From contig CAMWUK010000003.1 in the NCBI GenBank assembly GCA_947177415.1, positions 24,723-88,722 on the forward strand: a stretch of DNA of 64,000 bases, in the 5' to 3' direction. The notes below the pieces were generated by a model. The model was given only the letters and a program-made list of their open reading frames with translations. It was not told the origin of the DNA and searched no databases. Positions 1-11,000 of the stretch are shown piece after piece. Position numbers and translations under genes: made by a program. The first letter of the stretch is position 1, and each line of letters starts with the position of its first letter. The DNA comes from an uncultured Clostridiaceae bacterium (GTDB taxonomy: Bacteria; Bacillota; Clostridia; Lachnospirales; Lachnospiraceae).

Positions 1-3000
1 TCAGTAGCAACGTCTAAAAGTAATGAACAAAATTCCCAGAATAACATAGCTTGTGTTGATAGTGATAACTTAAGAACGGTCAGTGAGTTGAATCTTGCCC
101 AGACGGATACCGGGGTTGGTAAAGCAGGCAGATCGTTAATAGATGGATATGAAGAACTTGCTGCATGTAAAAACAAAAAAGATTTTGACACTGCTATGAA
201 AGGTTTTACACAGTTAGTTTCTTCATTAAAAAATCAAACGATAGAAGAGTTGTCTGCAACAGATAATGGTACAAAAGAATACAAAAATTATCGTTCGGCA
301 GTGCTATCTGGTTTTGAAGAATTGGAGAATTGTATCAGTGGGCAAAATGAGAAAAACTATGAAACTGTTTTGGAAGAAATTGGAGAGATAGTTGCTCCAG
401 AAAAACAGCATATACCATTGGCTGGTGATTTGCCTTTTAATAATGTTTCCAATGATGAAATTGAAATGGAAGCATATACAGAAAATGCATCTTTGGCTTA
501 TGAAGCCTACAGCGAAAGCTATAGTAAAGGTGATTTGAAATTCACAAATGATGTGGTGGTTAACGATGAAATCCGAACAGAATTTGAAGAGTTATCCAGT
601 GTTTTGGAAGTATACCAATACATAAAAAATAACTATATGCCAGAGTTCTATTATGGTTCACGAAAGGGTTCTGTTGGTGCATTTGAAGAGAAGGCGGGAA
701 ATGATTATGATCTTTCCAGTCTGTTATTGGCAGTATTGCGTGACAGGGAGATTCCAGCACATTATGTCCGTGGTGAAATAGAAATTACTGCAGAGCAGGC
801 AATAAAATGGACAGCAGCGGACAATATCAATGCCGCACTTAGGATGATTTCATCATTAGGTATCCCTGTAACAGGATTGACTAAGGATGGTGATATTGTT
901 GCTGTCCGATTGGAGCATGTATGGGTGGAAGCTTATGTGCCATACACGGATTATCGTGGTGCGGGTAATCAATCTGGTGAGAGTTTATGGATACCGCTGG
1001 ATGTCAGTTTTAAAGAACTGAATCATTTGGAAGGGATAGACCTTACCTCTATAAATGATTACATAAATAATCCAGAGAATTTTTTGACTGCTGATACAGA
1101 AATGAATGGTGTGAATATTGGAGGAATATCAACAGTTGTCAATGGTCAGGACTCTGCTCTTATAAAATATTTATTGGAAAATGGATATGCCGGCTCTACG
1201 CAGGATGAGGTATTTGGAGGACGTGAGATTGTTTATGAAGATTTAGGATATCTTCCACTTACACTTCCATATAAGGTATCTGAGAAGACAGATTCTTTCA
1301 GTGATATTCCACTGGAATTAACAGATAGTTTGTCGTTTTCTTTAGTTGGTAATTCAGCCTATGAACTTGAATTTAACGGGGCAAAATCAATCAACAAAAA
1401 GTTATATACTCCTGATTTATATGGAAAGCGTGTTGTATTAGCTTATACTCCAGCTTCAGAGGCAGATGAGGAAATATTGGAGCAATATGGAGGTATATTT
1501 AAAACACCTGCATATCTTTTAAAATTAAAGCCACAGTTGATTGTTGATGGTGAGGTTGTTGCAGAAGGTTCTGTTTGCAATGCCGGATATAGGCAGAAAT
1601 ATACCATTAACATTCACAATGGTTCTCCACATAAGAATGACAGTAAAGTTGAAAATTCAGTTGCAGCAGGTGGAATATATTGTATTGCACTGGACTATGG
1701 AACAATTTCAGCAGGTGAGCTGGAAAAATTATCAGATAATATGGATGCACTGAAAGAAATTGTATCAGAAGATAATATTTATACAGATGCTGCAATGGGT
1801 GAAATGTTAAACAGTATTGCCAAAGCGTACTTCGCACAGCTTGATATGTACAATGCTGTTATTTCGGGACAATATAATGTAACTTCAACTCGTGATTTAA
1901 GTATAGGGATAGTTGGATTTAATATAAATGTTGTATACACTTTCAACAGACCTGCTGAATTAAATGAAGGTGGAGTATTCCTTGATATTGGACATGATGT
2001 TCATAGTGTTGTTTCGAATGATAATAACAATAAAAACGAAAAAACTTATATGCTTCAATCAGGTATATATGCTTCTGCAATGGAGCATGGTATCCTTGAA
2101 CAAGTTACAGGAGTAGAATCCGTATCTACAATTAAGACATTTCAATATGCTGTTGAAAATAATATTTCTTTTCACGCAATTGCAAAAGAAAATATAGCAA
2201 CTGAGATTAGTCAGCTTAATGTATCTGAACAGATTAAACAAGATATTTACACAGCAGTAAATACAGGAAAGATTGTTATAATACCAGAACAAGAAATTGA
2301 AATCAATCAATGGTCAGGGATTGGTTATATGGTTCTTGATCCAGACACTTTTGCTTGTGGTTATATGATTTCAGGCGGTTTAGCTGGTGGAGCGATGACT
2401 GCCAGCCAGATGATCGGTGAATATATACAGTATGTAGTTATGGGAGCTGTCTCTATTGTATTATGGGAGGTTCTTACAACTGCATTACTTGCAATGACAC
2501 CATGTGGTTGGCTTGCTGCAGTGCAAGTAATTCTTAAAGCAGCACAAATAATAATGCTTTTAAATGCTATTATTCAAATGATTGATTTGGTTGTAATGTA
2601 TGAAGAAACAGGAGATATATATTATTTACAAGAACTCTTAGTGCAAGTGGCAGCCTGTGCGACATTAAGTATAGCAACAAAACTGTTGGGTAATAAATTA
2701 ACTCAATTGAAAGAGAAGATAACAAATGCAATTGATGAGGCTGGATTGGGTGGAACTTGCTTTATTGAAGGAACCTTAATTTTAACTGCAGTTGGTCTTA
2801 TGCCGATAGAAATAGTAGCAGCTGGAGATATGGTGTTAAGTTTTGACCCTGATACACAAGTGGTTTCAGAACAGGTTGTTGAAGAAACGTTTGTGAGAGA
2901 AAGCAGAGAACTTGTCCATATTACAGTTGGGAATGAAACGATATCTGCAACTCCTGAACATCCGTTTTATGTGCCAAAAAAAGGATTTGTTGAAGCTGTT

Positions 3001-3510
3001 AATCTGCGTGCAGGTGATATTCTTTGTACTGTCAATGGGGAATATGTTATTGTAGAACAGATACAGCATGAGATTCTTGAGACACCAATAAAGGTTTATA
3101 ACTTTAGAGTTGCTAATAATCATACTTATTTTGTTAGTAGGTTTAGTGTTGGAGTACATAATGCATTTTGTGGTTCTGTACAGCCTGGCAGTCCTGAGAG
3201 CTATCTGCAAGAAGCATTAAAACAACAGAATTTGACACAGCCTCCTAATAATCTTAAACAGTCATGGATTGATGGGGGATATAAATATGAGGTAAGGATA
3301 CATGAGGGTAATTCTAATTATACGAATGCTAAAAGAATATATCGTGTATCAAGGCAGAAGATACCAAGTTCGGATCCTAAAGTACAGGGAAGTGGAACAG
3401 AGTATCTGGGTTCAGATGGAATATGGTACCATACAAGTGTTTTAAAACCTAATAGTCCTACATATAATCAAAAAGCAGCAAGTATTACTCATATCCCGTT
3501 GGAGAATTAA
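1..3510 (+). CDS. Large protein (5'-truncated by window) with transglutaminase-like region, hydrophobic segment, Hint domain and C-terminal putative toxin domain
   Basis: Frame is open from base 1 (..SVATSKSNEQ..), so the 88 start is not the true start. DLSSLLLAVLRDREIPAHYVRGE..EHVWVEAYVPY is transglutaminase-like; CFIEGTLILTAVGLMPIEIVAAGDMVLSFD..TPEHPFYV..NNHTYFVSRFSVGVHNAFC is Hint-like; about 110 aa C-terminal tail follows. Confidence 0.85.
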   Translation, partial: SVATSKSNEQNSQNNIACVDSDNLRTVSELNLAQTDTGVGKAGRSLIDGYEELAACKNKKDFDTAMKGFTQLVSSLKNQTIEELSATDNGTKEYKNYRSAVLSGFEELENCISGQNEKNYETVLEEIGEIVAPEKQHIPLAGDLPFNNVSNDEIEMEAYTENASLAYEAYSESYSKGDLKFTNDVVVNDEIRTEFEELSSVLEVYQYIKNNYMPEFYYGSRKGSVGAFEEKAGNDYDLSSLLLAVLRDREIPAHYVRGEIEITAEQAIKWTAADNINAALRMISSLGIPVTGLTKDGDIVAVRLEHVWVEAYVPYTDYRGAGNQSGESLWIPLDVSFKELNHLEGIDLTSINDYINNPENFLTADTEMNGVNIGGISTVVNGQDSALIKYLLENGYAGSTQDEVFGGREIVYEDLGYLPLTLPYKVSEKTDSFSDIPLELTDSLSFSLVGNSAYELEFNGAKSINKKLYTPDLYGKRVVLAYTPASEADEEILEQYGGIFKTPAYLLKLKPQLIVDGEVVAEGSVCNAGYRQKYTINIHNGSPHKNDSKVENSVAAGGIYCIALDYGTISAGELEKLSDNMDALKEIVSEDNIYTDAAMGEMLNSIAKAYFAQLDMYNAVISGQYNVTSTRDLSIGIVGFNINVVYTFNRPAELNEGGVFLDIGHDVHSVVSNDNNNKNEKTYMLQSGIYASAMEHGILEQVTGVESVSTIKTFQYAVENNISFHAIAKENIATEISQLNVSEQIKQDIYTAVNTGKIVIIPEQEIEINQWSGIGYMVLDPDTFACGYMISGGLAGGAMTASQMIGEYIQYVVMGAVSIVLWEVLTTALLAMTPCGWLAAVQVILKAAQIIMLLNAIIQMIDLVVMYEETGDIYYLQELLVQVAACATLSIATKLLGNKLTQLKEKITNAIDEAGLGGTCFIEGTLILTAVGLMPIEIVAAGDMVLSFDPDTQVVSEQVVEETFVRESRELVHITVGNETISATPEHPFYVPKKGFVEAVNLRAGDILCTVNGEYVIVEQIQHEILETPIKVYNFRVANNHTYFVSRFSVGVHNAFCGSVQPGSPESYLQEALKQQNLTQPPNNLKQSWIDGGYKYEVRIHEGNSNYTNAKRIYRVSRQKIPSSDPKVQGSGTEYLGSDGIWYHTSVLKPNSPTYNQKAASITHIPLEN

Positions 3511-3550
3511 AATGTGAGTTTCTGTATAAATTTAATATTCAATTATAAGG

Positions 3551-3958
3551 ATGGTTAATAATATGAATTACTATATTGCAGAGAAGGAAGAAATTCAAAG
3601 CGAAATAAATAAAATTAATGAATTTATAAGTAATTATGAATGGTTGTTTTTTCAAGTAAGAGAGATGAATCAATCATGTTTGCATATATCAGGAATGGTA
3701 GATGAACTTATTTTTAAATATGATTTCAACATTTTTTTTAAGATGCCACATAGCATTATTTGTCCATTAAATTGGAGGATAAATAGAACCGAGCATTTTA
3801 TTAAATTGGATGAAGATAATGGATTAATAAAAATGATTTCAAATTTTGATGTTGAAGTTGGTTATTATGTTTTCAGGTTGCACCAAGACAATATTAGGGA
3901 TACAGTAACAGATATATTTATTGCTGCTAAAGAAATAAAAATGGAAATCATTAAGTAG
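3551..3958 (+). CDS. Small protein directly downstream of toxin-like gene; candidate immunity protein
   Basis: 135 aa ORF 41 bp after the toxin-like ORF, same strand; function inferred from position only. Confidence 0.55.
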   Translation: MVNNMNYYIAEKEEIQSEINKINEFISNYEWLFFQVREMNQSCLHISGMVDELIFKYDFNIFFKMPHSIICPLNWRINRTEHFIKLDEDNGLIKMISNFDVEVGYYVFRLHQDNIRDTVTDIFIAAKEIKMEIIK

Positions 3959-3965
3959 CAACTTA

Positions 3966-4100
3966 ATGGCAAATGAATTATATGATATTAATGATAATGA
4001 TATATTTGACAATGTTGTTACTAATTGTATCCATGACCAGAAGAAAATATTTGAAAAATTGTCAAAAACAATTGCTAATTTGGAAATATCAGTTCATTAG
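3966..4100 (+). CDS. Possible 44-aa ORF (MANELYDINDNDIFDNVVTNCIHDQKKIFEKLSKTIANLEISVH)
   Basis: Read by eye; no clear RBS; could be a remnant. Confidence 0.25.
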   Translation: MANELYDINDNDIFDNVVTNCIHDQKKIFEKLSKTIANLEISVH

Positions 4101-4152
4101 TAGTATTGTGATAATTCGTTATAATGAATTTTAGTGACAGGAGTGAAGTGTA

Positions 4153-7100
4153 ATGAAAAATAAAAAAATAATTTTAATTTTGTTGATTGTCATTCAACTG
4201 ATAGTCATAATTCCTATCAGCACTTATGCAAAAGATACTGATGATTACTTTAATACATCAATCAATACAGTAGTTTCCTATCTTAAATACCAAAATAATC
4301 AGTGGGGAGGATGGGGTGATTCAGAACATCATACAGCAGATATTGCTAATATAATTGAAAATGTTAATGAAGATTTTCAAAATGAAGATTTGAAAATAAT
4401 GCTTATTTCAGCAGAAGATTATCTTTATGATAAAGATATTAGTAATAATGATAACCTTTCAAGGTATCTTCTTTTAAACACTTTACAAGATGATTTATTT
4501 ATTACTCAACTTAAAAATGCCCAAAATCCAGATGGCGGTTTTGGACTTTCCCAAGGTTATGCAAGTGACATTATTGACACCAAACTAGCACTAAAGACCC
4601 TTGCAGACCTTAACGAAACAAAGGCAATGACAAAGGCAGCAGTCTATATTGCTTCCCTGCAAAATGATGATGGTGGTTTCCCATACCAGCCGGGACTTGC
4701 TTCTAATCCAGAATTAACAGCAGAAATTGCAGACATTCTGGCAGACTGCATCACAAAGAAGCAATCATTGTCGGATACACTATCTGGTACAGTCCATGGG
4801 TTAAACGAATATCTGGAAGCAAATGCAAAACCAATTAACGAACTTTCGGCAGACAACCTGTCAGAAGTATACCAGCATTTTCATACAGCATTGTTTCAAT
4901 TAAAAACAACAGGCAGGTATAATGTTGCGTCTTATTATGAGCTACAGAATGAGGATGGAGGGGTCTTTGATGATCCAATGGCTACGGCACTGTTTCTGGA
5001 ATTGATTGTACGGGAACAGAATACAGTTATTGCAAAGCTGGATTCTATTTCCATTACAAATGATAAAGGTTATTCTGTTTCTTCTTTCAATGCAAATGAG
5101 AATGTAAATATCACAGTTGAAAGTGAGTACGAAACAGAAAAAGCATATATGCAGGTTTCCATAGATACACCTTCTGGTGAAGCCATTTCTTTAGAGAAGG
5201 AAAATCTGGTATGGAATACTGGTAATTATGAAGAAGGTACCTATACTGTCAAGGCGGAAATCAAACGCTCCTCAAATGGTGAAACAGTTGCAGAATTGAT
5301 GCAGACTTTCCGCATTAAGCATAAACTGGCAGTCGACAATATTTCTCTTTCACTAAGCCAGAGTTATTCAAGATTAGGGGATAAAGATCCAGTAAGCATC
5401 TATGCAGATATAAACCTACAGAATTACTCGGAAGAAAGGGATAAGGTTAGTATCCGTTGGAAAGTAGACTGCAATGGTGAGGAAGTTTATTCTGACAGTA
5501 AAGACATTATAGAAGCTGATTTGATGGCAGACAATATTTTTCTTGGGGATTTTGTGCCAGACACATCAGAAAAAAGGACATATATTATTACTGCTGAAAT
5601 TCTCTTTAACGAATTGGTAGTTGCCCAATCCACGGCTAACTATTTTGTATCAGATAAGAGTGCAGCGATTTTAACAGATGTGGATAAAGAGTATCTCTAT
5701 GAATCAACGGATGATGCGGAAATATCAGTTAAAATCAGGGATGAACGGGTAGTAGACCTGATATTTACCACATCTTCTAATGATACGGCACTGATAAAAC
5801 AATATGCTGGCCAAATTGAAAAAATTAAGAAGAAACTTGAAAAACAGGGCTACATTGTAAATCTCTGTTCGGTGGAAACCTCATATCTGACAGCACAGGA
5901 TACCTTTGCATGGAATGAGTACGATCATCCGAATTATGATGTACAATCTCCATATACCAAACATATTATCTATGATGGAGACAACATAAAAATGACTGGT
6001 TACAGATATGTTCCATATAAGGACTTTTTACTTGTGCCAGATAACAACAATTCACAGAAACTGTTTACATTCGATATTCAGAGAGATAACACCGACTGGC
6101 ATAGTATGTATGGTGGAGGATTTTTGTTTAATACTGTGATTGAAGATGGAACAATCAGTGGGTATTATGTTCTTATCACTTCAGGAGGATTAAGGTTATA
6201 CAGTCTTGACAAAGTAAATTTGAATACCTTCCAGAACAGTGCCACTGCAGGAACACTGTTAAAGACTTTTCCATTCTCTAACCTGTATGAGGAACACCAT
6301 ATTAAAATATCGGCAGACAACCACACCCTTTCATTGTGGGATGGAGAAAAACTTGTTATTGATAATTATGAATTGGAAAAGATCTATGGTAATGGATATG
6401 GACCAATCACAAGCCATGCCAGCCATGCATGTTCACAGCGTTCCTATTTTACATTTGCAAATATAACAATGCAGACAATTAAGGGGGAAAAGCTGTATGA
6501 TATTTTAGACAACTACAATTTTGTAAGCCAGAACAGCCGTTATGTTATAAATTTAAGTGACAATATGATGGACAACCTTAGTACAGAAGAGGAAATGGAT
6601 GCAGTTGCACAGAAAATTGTTGATAAAAATATAACATTTATCGGACTTGGTAATGATACCAATGAAACACAGTATCAAAGCCTTATGGACATCATTGCAG
6701 ACAATGGCATTTATTATGATTATACAGAGGAAAACACAAAGGACAACCTGTATGACAATATTATTAGCAGAGAAGAAGAAAAGCGTGTAAAGATGGATGA
6801 CCAGACAGTTGCTACTGATCTTGTATTTACAGGAATTTTACAGGATGATACAACATTTACAAAGACATTTGACAAGCTTTGTGTTGGTGAAACATTGGAA
6901 TTTACCATACCTCAGGAGTTGAAAAAACTTGTTGTGGGAACGGATGCAGTTCTTCTAAAAGATATTACATTAACCTATAAGGATGAAAATGGCATAAGCA
7001 GAACTACAAGTGCAGATAATGTTACCCTGCCTGTCATTACTCGGGAAGGCAAAATCACAAATGCTGTTTCGACTGATAAAGCGGAATATTCTTCTTATCA

Positions 7101-8406
7101 GGATGTTGTCATCTTTGACAGGATACATAATAATGCAAATAACAGAACTGCAAAAGGATTGACGAATATAATAACTGTCAGAAATGAAGAGGGTAAGAAA
7201 ATTTCAGAATATACAAAAGAACTTCCGGAAATTATGCCAAAGGGATATACAGAACGTCAGGAAGTATGGAATACAGCAGAATATGCAGCAGGAAATTATA
7301 AAGTCATTTCACAAGTCTATGATGGAGAAAGACTGGTATCTGAAAGTAGTGCTGATATAATAATAACTGTTTCAGAACGTCCAAAAATCAATCTGAAAGG
7401 TGAACTTATGATTTCCGGTAAGAAGTTTCATGTAAGTGATACCATAACCATAGACAGTAGTATAGAGAATGTTGGACATGTTGATGTTACAAATGGACAG
7501 TTGATAATAAAGGTTATTGATACTTCGGATAAAAAAACAGTTTACCAGTATAAAGCACCATTGAACCTTGCAGTTTCAGAAAGTGGTTCTGACAGCATTT
7601 TGGTTACACCAGAAACAGATTTCACTTCCATGAAAGGCAGCGAATATCTTGTAACATACGAAGCAGTTACAGAAGATGGTCAGATTTTCCCGCTTGCAGG
7701 AAATGGATTTGTATTGGATGGTCTTACTGTCACATTATATTTTATAGATAATTCTCAGGAAAAGTGGGTAAAAAATGATAATGCAGTTATGGAACTGGTT
7801 GACAATACATTCGGACATGAACGTTACATTATGACAAAACTGGATGATGAAACATGGGCGGCACAAGTTCCAGCAAGTGCATATAATATTACATTTAACC
7901 GGTATGATTCTGGTAAAACCACACAATGGAACTCGTGGAGTGCAGGAGGAAGAGATAAAAATAATGCATATTATGCAGATGGACATGAGTATGGTTATTG
8001 GAAATATGTGGAAGAAAGCAGTTTAGAAAAGTATTTCCATGAAGGAGATATCATATATCTGGATTTGTCTGAATTTACTGCATGGGAAAACAGCAGTGCA
8101 ATGATGTATGTGAATTTTTCAAGTGCTTCCAAAGAAGAAAATGGAGGTTCTGATGTTAATATTGCATCATGGGAAGGTTCAAAGATATATCAGCCGCAAA
8201 AGCTGGATTATCAAATTAGTGAACATGTATATGCATACATTGTCACGAAAGAAGATGAGGGAAAGAATGCTTTAAGGTTCTGGAGAGGAGATGAAAATAC
8301 TTTATGGAATTGTTCTGTCCTATTAGATTACAAAGAGTATAAAAAGGGAAATAATTCTGTCAAAGTAACAGGTTGGAATTCACAGGGTACTTTATATGTG
8401 AAATAG
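4153..8406 (+). CDS. Secreted 1417-aa multi-domain protein: prenyltransferase/squalene-oxidase-type repeats, CARDB/Ig-like modules, vWA-like region, C-terminal starch-binding-like region
   Basis: Signal peptide MKNKKIILILLIVIQLIVIIPISTYA; repeats QNPDGGFGLSQG, QNDDGGFPYQPG, QNEDGGVF; VVDLIFTTSSND...RYVINLSDNMMDN..ITFIGLGND. Confidence 0.7.
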   Translation: MKNKKIILILLIVIQLIVIIPISTYAKDTDDYFNTSINTVVSYLKYQNNQWGGWGDSEHHTADIANIIENVNEDFQNEDLKIMLISAEDYLYDKDISNNDNLSRYLLLNTLQDDLFITQLKNAQNPDGGFGLSQGYASDIIDTKLALKTLADLNETKAMTKAAVYIASLQNDDGGFPYQPGLASNPELTAEIADILADCITKKQSLSDTLSGTVHGLNEYLEANAKPINELSADNLSEVYQHFHTALFQLKTTGRYNVASYYELQNEDGGVFDDPMATALFLELIVREQNTVIAKLDSISITNDKGYSVSSFNANENVNITVESEYETEKAYMQVSIDTPSGEAISLEKENLVWNTGNYEEGTYTVKAEIKRSSNGETVAELMQTFRIKHKLAVDNISLSLSQSYSRLGDKDPVSIYADINLQNYSEERDKVSIRWKVDCNGEEVYSDSKDIIEADLMADNIFLGDFVPDTSEKRTYIITAEILFNELVVAQSTANYFVSDKSAAILTDVDKEYLYESTDDAEISVKIRDERVVDLIFTTSSNDTALIKQYAGQIEKIKKKLEKQGYIVNLCSVETSYLTAQDTFAWNEYDHPNYDVQSPYTKHIIYDGDNIKMTGYRYVPYKDFLLVPDNNNSQKLFTFDIQRDNTDWHSMYGGGFLFNTVIEDGTISGYYVLITSGGLRLYSLDKVNLNTFQNSATAGTLLKTFPFSNLYEEHHIKISADNHTLSLWDGEKLVIDNYELEKIYGNGYGPITSHASHACSQRSYFTFANITMQTIKGEKLYDILDNYNFVSQNSRYVINLSDNMMDNLSTEEEMDAVAQKIVDKNITFIGLGNDTNETQYQSLMDIIADNGIYYDYTEENTKDNLYDNIISREEEKRVKMDDQTVATDLVFTGILQDDTTFTKTFDKLCVGETLEFTIPQELKKLVVGTDAVLLKDITLTYKDENGISRTTSADNVTLPVITREGKITNAVSTDKAEYSSYQDVVIFDRIHNNANNRTAKGLTNIITVRNEEGKKISEYTKELPEIMPKGYTERQEVWNTAEYAAGNYKVISQVYDGERLVSESSADIIITVSERPKINLKGELMISGKKFHVSDTITIDSSIENVGHVDVTNGQLIIKVIDTSDKKTVYQYKAPLNLAVSESGSDSILVTPETDFTSMKGSEYLVTYEAVTEDGQIFPLAGNGFVLDGLTVTLYFIDNSQEKWVKNDNAVMELVDNTFGHERYIMTKLDDETWAAQVPASAYNITFNRYDSGKTTQWNSWSAGGRDKNNAYYADGHEYGYWKYVEESSLEKYFHEGDIIYLDLSEFTAWENSSAMMYVNFSSASKEENGGSDVNIASWEGSKIYQPQKLDYQISEHVYAYIVTKEDEGKNALRFWRGDENTLWNCSVLLDYKEYKKGNNSVKVTGWNSQGTLYVK

Positions 8407-8416
8407 GCAGAAACCT

Positions 8417-8475
8417 CAATTATTCACGGTCTTAGTCATGGTTAACAGGCTAAGTGCTGTGAATAATTGAGGTTA
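8417..8475. repeat. Inverted repeat CCTCAATTATTCAC...GTGAATAATTGAGG
   Basis: 14-bp perfect inverted arms just after the stop codon of the 4153 gene. Confidence 0.7.
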
Positions 8476-8529
8476 AAATGGAAAGTGGTATAAACAGTAA
8501 GAAAGAAGGAGAGTATAGTAAAAGAATAA

Positions 8530-8575
8530 GAGGTATCCAAAAAGATGTTATGTGCCTTTCCAGATACCTCTTTCA
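8530..8575. terminator. Hairpin gaggtatc...gatacctcttt
   Basis: Inverted repeat followed by T-rich tract. Confidence 0.5.
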
Positions 8576-8693
8576 TAAGTTTTGATACTACGAATTGCCC
8601 GTTTACCTGATACATTTTTCGTAATTATAAAACAGAATATATGCTCTATACTGCTAAGCCGTGTATTGTAATTAAGTTATTAAACAAAAAAAG

Positions 8694-10385
8694 TTATATT
8701 TTTAATTGGAACTGTCTTACTAATTGTTCCAAACTTTCAGATTGTGCAGATAATTCTTCGCTTGTGGCGGATGTTTCCTGAGCGGCAGCCGAATTATTTT
8801 GTATTACTTCGGAAATCTGTTCTACACCCATTTCTAACTGTCTCATAGATTCTGCCTGGGAAACGGATAAATCGCTAATTTCCTTTGTAGAGGAAGCCAG
8901 CATCTTAATGCCATTAATAACAGATTCAATTGCCATAGTAGCCTTTGCTGTGATTTCATTTCCGGTTTCTATCTCTGAAATGGAATTTTCAATTAATTGC
9001 TTTGTATTCACTGCTGAATCGGCACTGTCTGATGCCAGTTTGGCGATCTGATCCGCTACAACGGCAAACCCTTTTCCAGCTTCCCCGGCTCTTGCGGCTT
9101 CGATGGAAGCATTCAGTGACAAAAGGTTTGTCTGGGAAGCGATGTCTTCAATTTCAGCGATAATATTTGCAATTTGCTTGGAGGTATCGTTGATACATTC
9201 CATTGCAGAATTTAATTGCTTGATGTCTTCATTGCTCTTTTCAGCTGCCTGCTCATATTCCTGTGCACTTATGTAAGACTGATTTGCTTTTTCAGAACTG
9301 ATGACGACTGTTTCCGTGATGTTCTGGATGGTCGCTGTTAGTTCCTCTACGGAGGCTGCCTGATCGGTTGCCCCTTCGGCTAAGGACTGTGCACTTTCAG
9401 CCATCTGGCTGGCACCTAAAGCAACCTGTTCGGATGCTTCATTGATATTGCCTATAGTGCCGCTTAAGGAATTGGTAATGGTGGAAATGGCACTGTCCAA
9501 GGCAACAAAGTCACCTTTGAAATCTGCCTCGGTAGCTACATTAAAATTCCCGGCTGCAACACTACTGAGTACTCTGTCAAGATCACTAATGTATGACTTT
9601 AACATTTCAATTGCTTCTTTGAAGGAGTTTGTCATATCACCGATCTCGTCCGGATACAGTTTCTCAATCACAATATTTTTCAAATCACCTTGTGCAAGTT
9701 TAGCAGATGCGTCTTTCACTTTAATAATAGGATCCGCAAATAGCTTTGCGACAAATCTGGCGATCTTCATGGAAATAATAATGGCAATAATTACCACAAT
9801 GACCATAATGCCTGCAATTATATAAGTCTGAATCTGCAGTCTTTTGGATACATTGTTACCCATGGTCTTATTCAGGTCAATTAGGCTCTCCACCGCATTG
9901 GTAAGTTCAGTTAATACAGGCTTTCCCTGATCAACCATCATATTGTAAGCCTCATCATCATGTCCTGCTAATGCATGTTCTACCACCTGGCTGTAGATTT
10001 CACGGTATTGCGAAAGTGTGCTTTCAATAGTGTTAAGATAAGCGACTTCCTTTTCCAGGTTACAGTGTTCCTTCATAGTGGTATAGGCTTCATTTGTGAG
10101 CACCTTAGCTTCTTCCAGTTGTTGGACGGCTGCCTGCATATTTTTCTCATCTTCGAAAATAATTATCTCCCTTATAATAGTAGGTTCTTTATTCAGGTAG
10201 GTGCTGAAGGTCCCGATTTCACCCTGTGAAAACCCATTATTTACTAAAGCCGCACTAAACTGGATGTTGTTATAGAACAGAAAAACCAGACCAAGGATGC
10301 CTGAAATACTTGCTATGATTACAACTAAGGTAAAGCAGTATTTTAACTTCTTTTCCACTTTCATATATTTTACTTTATCTAACAT
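8694..10385 (-). CDS. Methyl-accepting chemotaxis protein (start corrected to MLDKVKYMK)
   Basis: HAMP-like region and MCP signalling hairpin ([47 protein letters not shown]); RBS AGGAG before 10385. Confidence 0.95.
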   Translation of the reverse strand: MLDKVKYMKVEKKLKYCFTLVVIIASISGILGLVFLFYNNIQFSAALVNNGFSQGEIGTFSTYLNKEPTIIREIIIFEDEKNMQAAVQQLEEAKVLTNEAYTTMKEHCNLEKEVAYLNTIESTLSQYREIYSQVVEHALAGHDDEAYNMMVDQGKPVLTELTNAVESLIDLNKTMGNNVSKRLQIQTYIIAGIMVIVVIIAIIISMKIARFVAKLFADPIIKVKDASAKLAQGDLKNIVIEKLYPDEIGDMTNSFKEAIEMLKSYISDLDRVLSSVAAGNFNVATEADFKGDFVALDSAISTITNSLSGTIGNINEASEQVALGASQMAESAQSLAEGATDQAASVEELTATIQNITETVVISSEKANQSYISAQEYEQAAEKSNEDIKQLNSAMECINDTSKQIANIIAEIEDIASQTNLLSLNASIEAARAGEAGKGFAVVADQIAKLASDSADSAVNTKQLIENSISEIETGNEITAKATMAIESVINGIKMLASSTKEISDLSVSQAESMRQLEMGVEQISEVIQNNSAAAQETSATSEELSAQSESLEQLVRQFQLKI

Positions 10386-10622
10386 AAAATCTCCTATTCT
10401 CTCATTTAGAAATGAGTAAATAATTTTTAATTCTTGCTTTTTGTTTGTGAACAGCTTAAATACAATACGATATTCTAATGTCAAGGTTCGGGGATTAAAC
10501 CAGCCTGATATATTGATATTTTCTATCATAGGCAGACTAATTACAATTTAACAGAATTATAGCATTTTTTGAGAATAATTACAACTATATTGGAAATAAA
10601 ACTCACAGTAAACATTACTGTT

Positions 10623-10767
10623 GTTACTGTTCACACCTATGGTGCAAACAGTAACAGAATCCAGCCTATTTAGAATTCGCCTTCGGCGAAAGGCTGGATT
10701 CTTCTCTGCCACTACTTGTTCTTACGTACTTTGCAGCAAGTGCAAAGTACTACCTGTGAACAGTAAC
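10623..10767. mobile_element. MITE-like element A (GTTACTGTTC...GAACAGTAAC), 145 bp
   Basis: 8-bp direct repeats ttactgtt at 10615-10622 and 10768-10775; same core as element C, inverted. Confidence 0.85.
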
Positions 10768-11000
10768 TTACTGTTCACACCTGCGGTGCAAACAGTAACC
10801 GGAGATTACTATAAAATCAAATAAAGTTATAAAAAGCATTGAAAAATATGTTTGTTTAATATATAATAGCTTTGATAATTGTGTAAAATGGAGAAAAGGA
10901 TCAAAATTAAAAAAGGAATATTGGATATTTAAATTGATTTGTACTCCATTTGGCAGAATGCATTCATTGGGTAAAAAATCATAATAGAGAGGAAAATAAG

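Noticed and set aside
2758-3171. Hint domain as a splicing intein
   Set aside because: No host protein is rejoined, no C-terminal HN plus Cys/Ser/Thr junction, and a toxin-like tail follows; fits a Hint self-cleavage domain better.
10621-10824. 67-aa ORF
   Set aside because: Encoded by element A repeat sequence; no RBS or domain.
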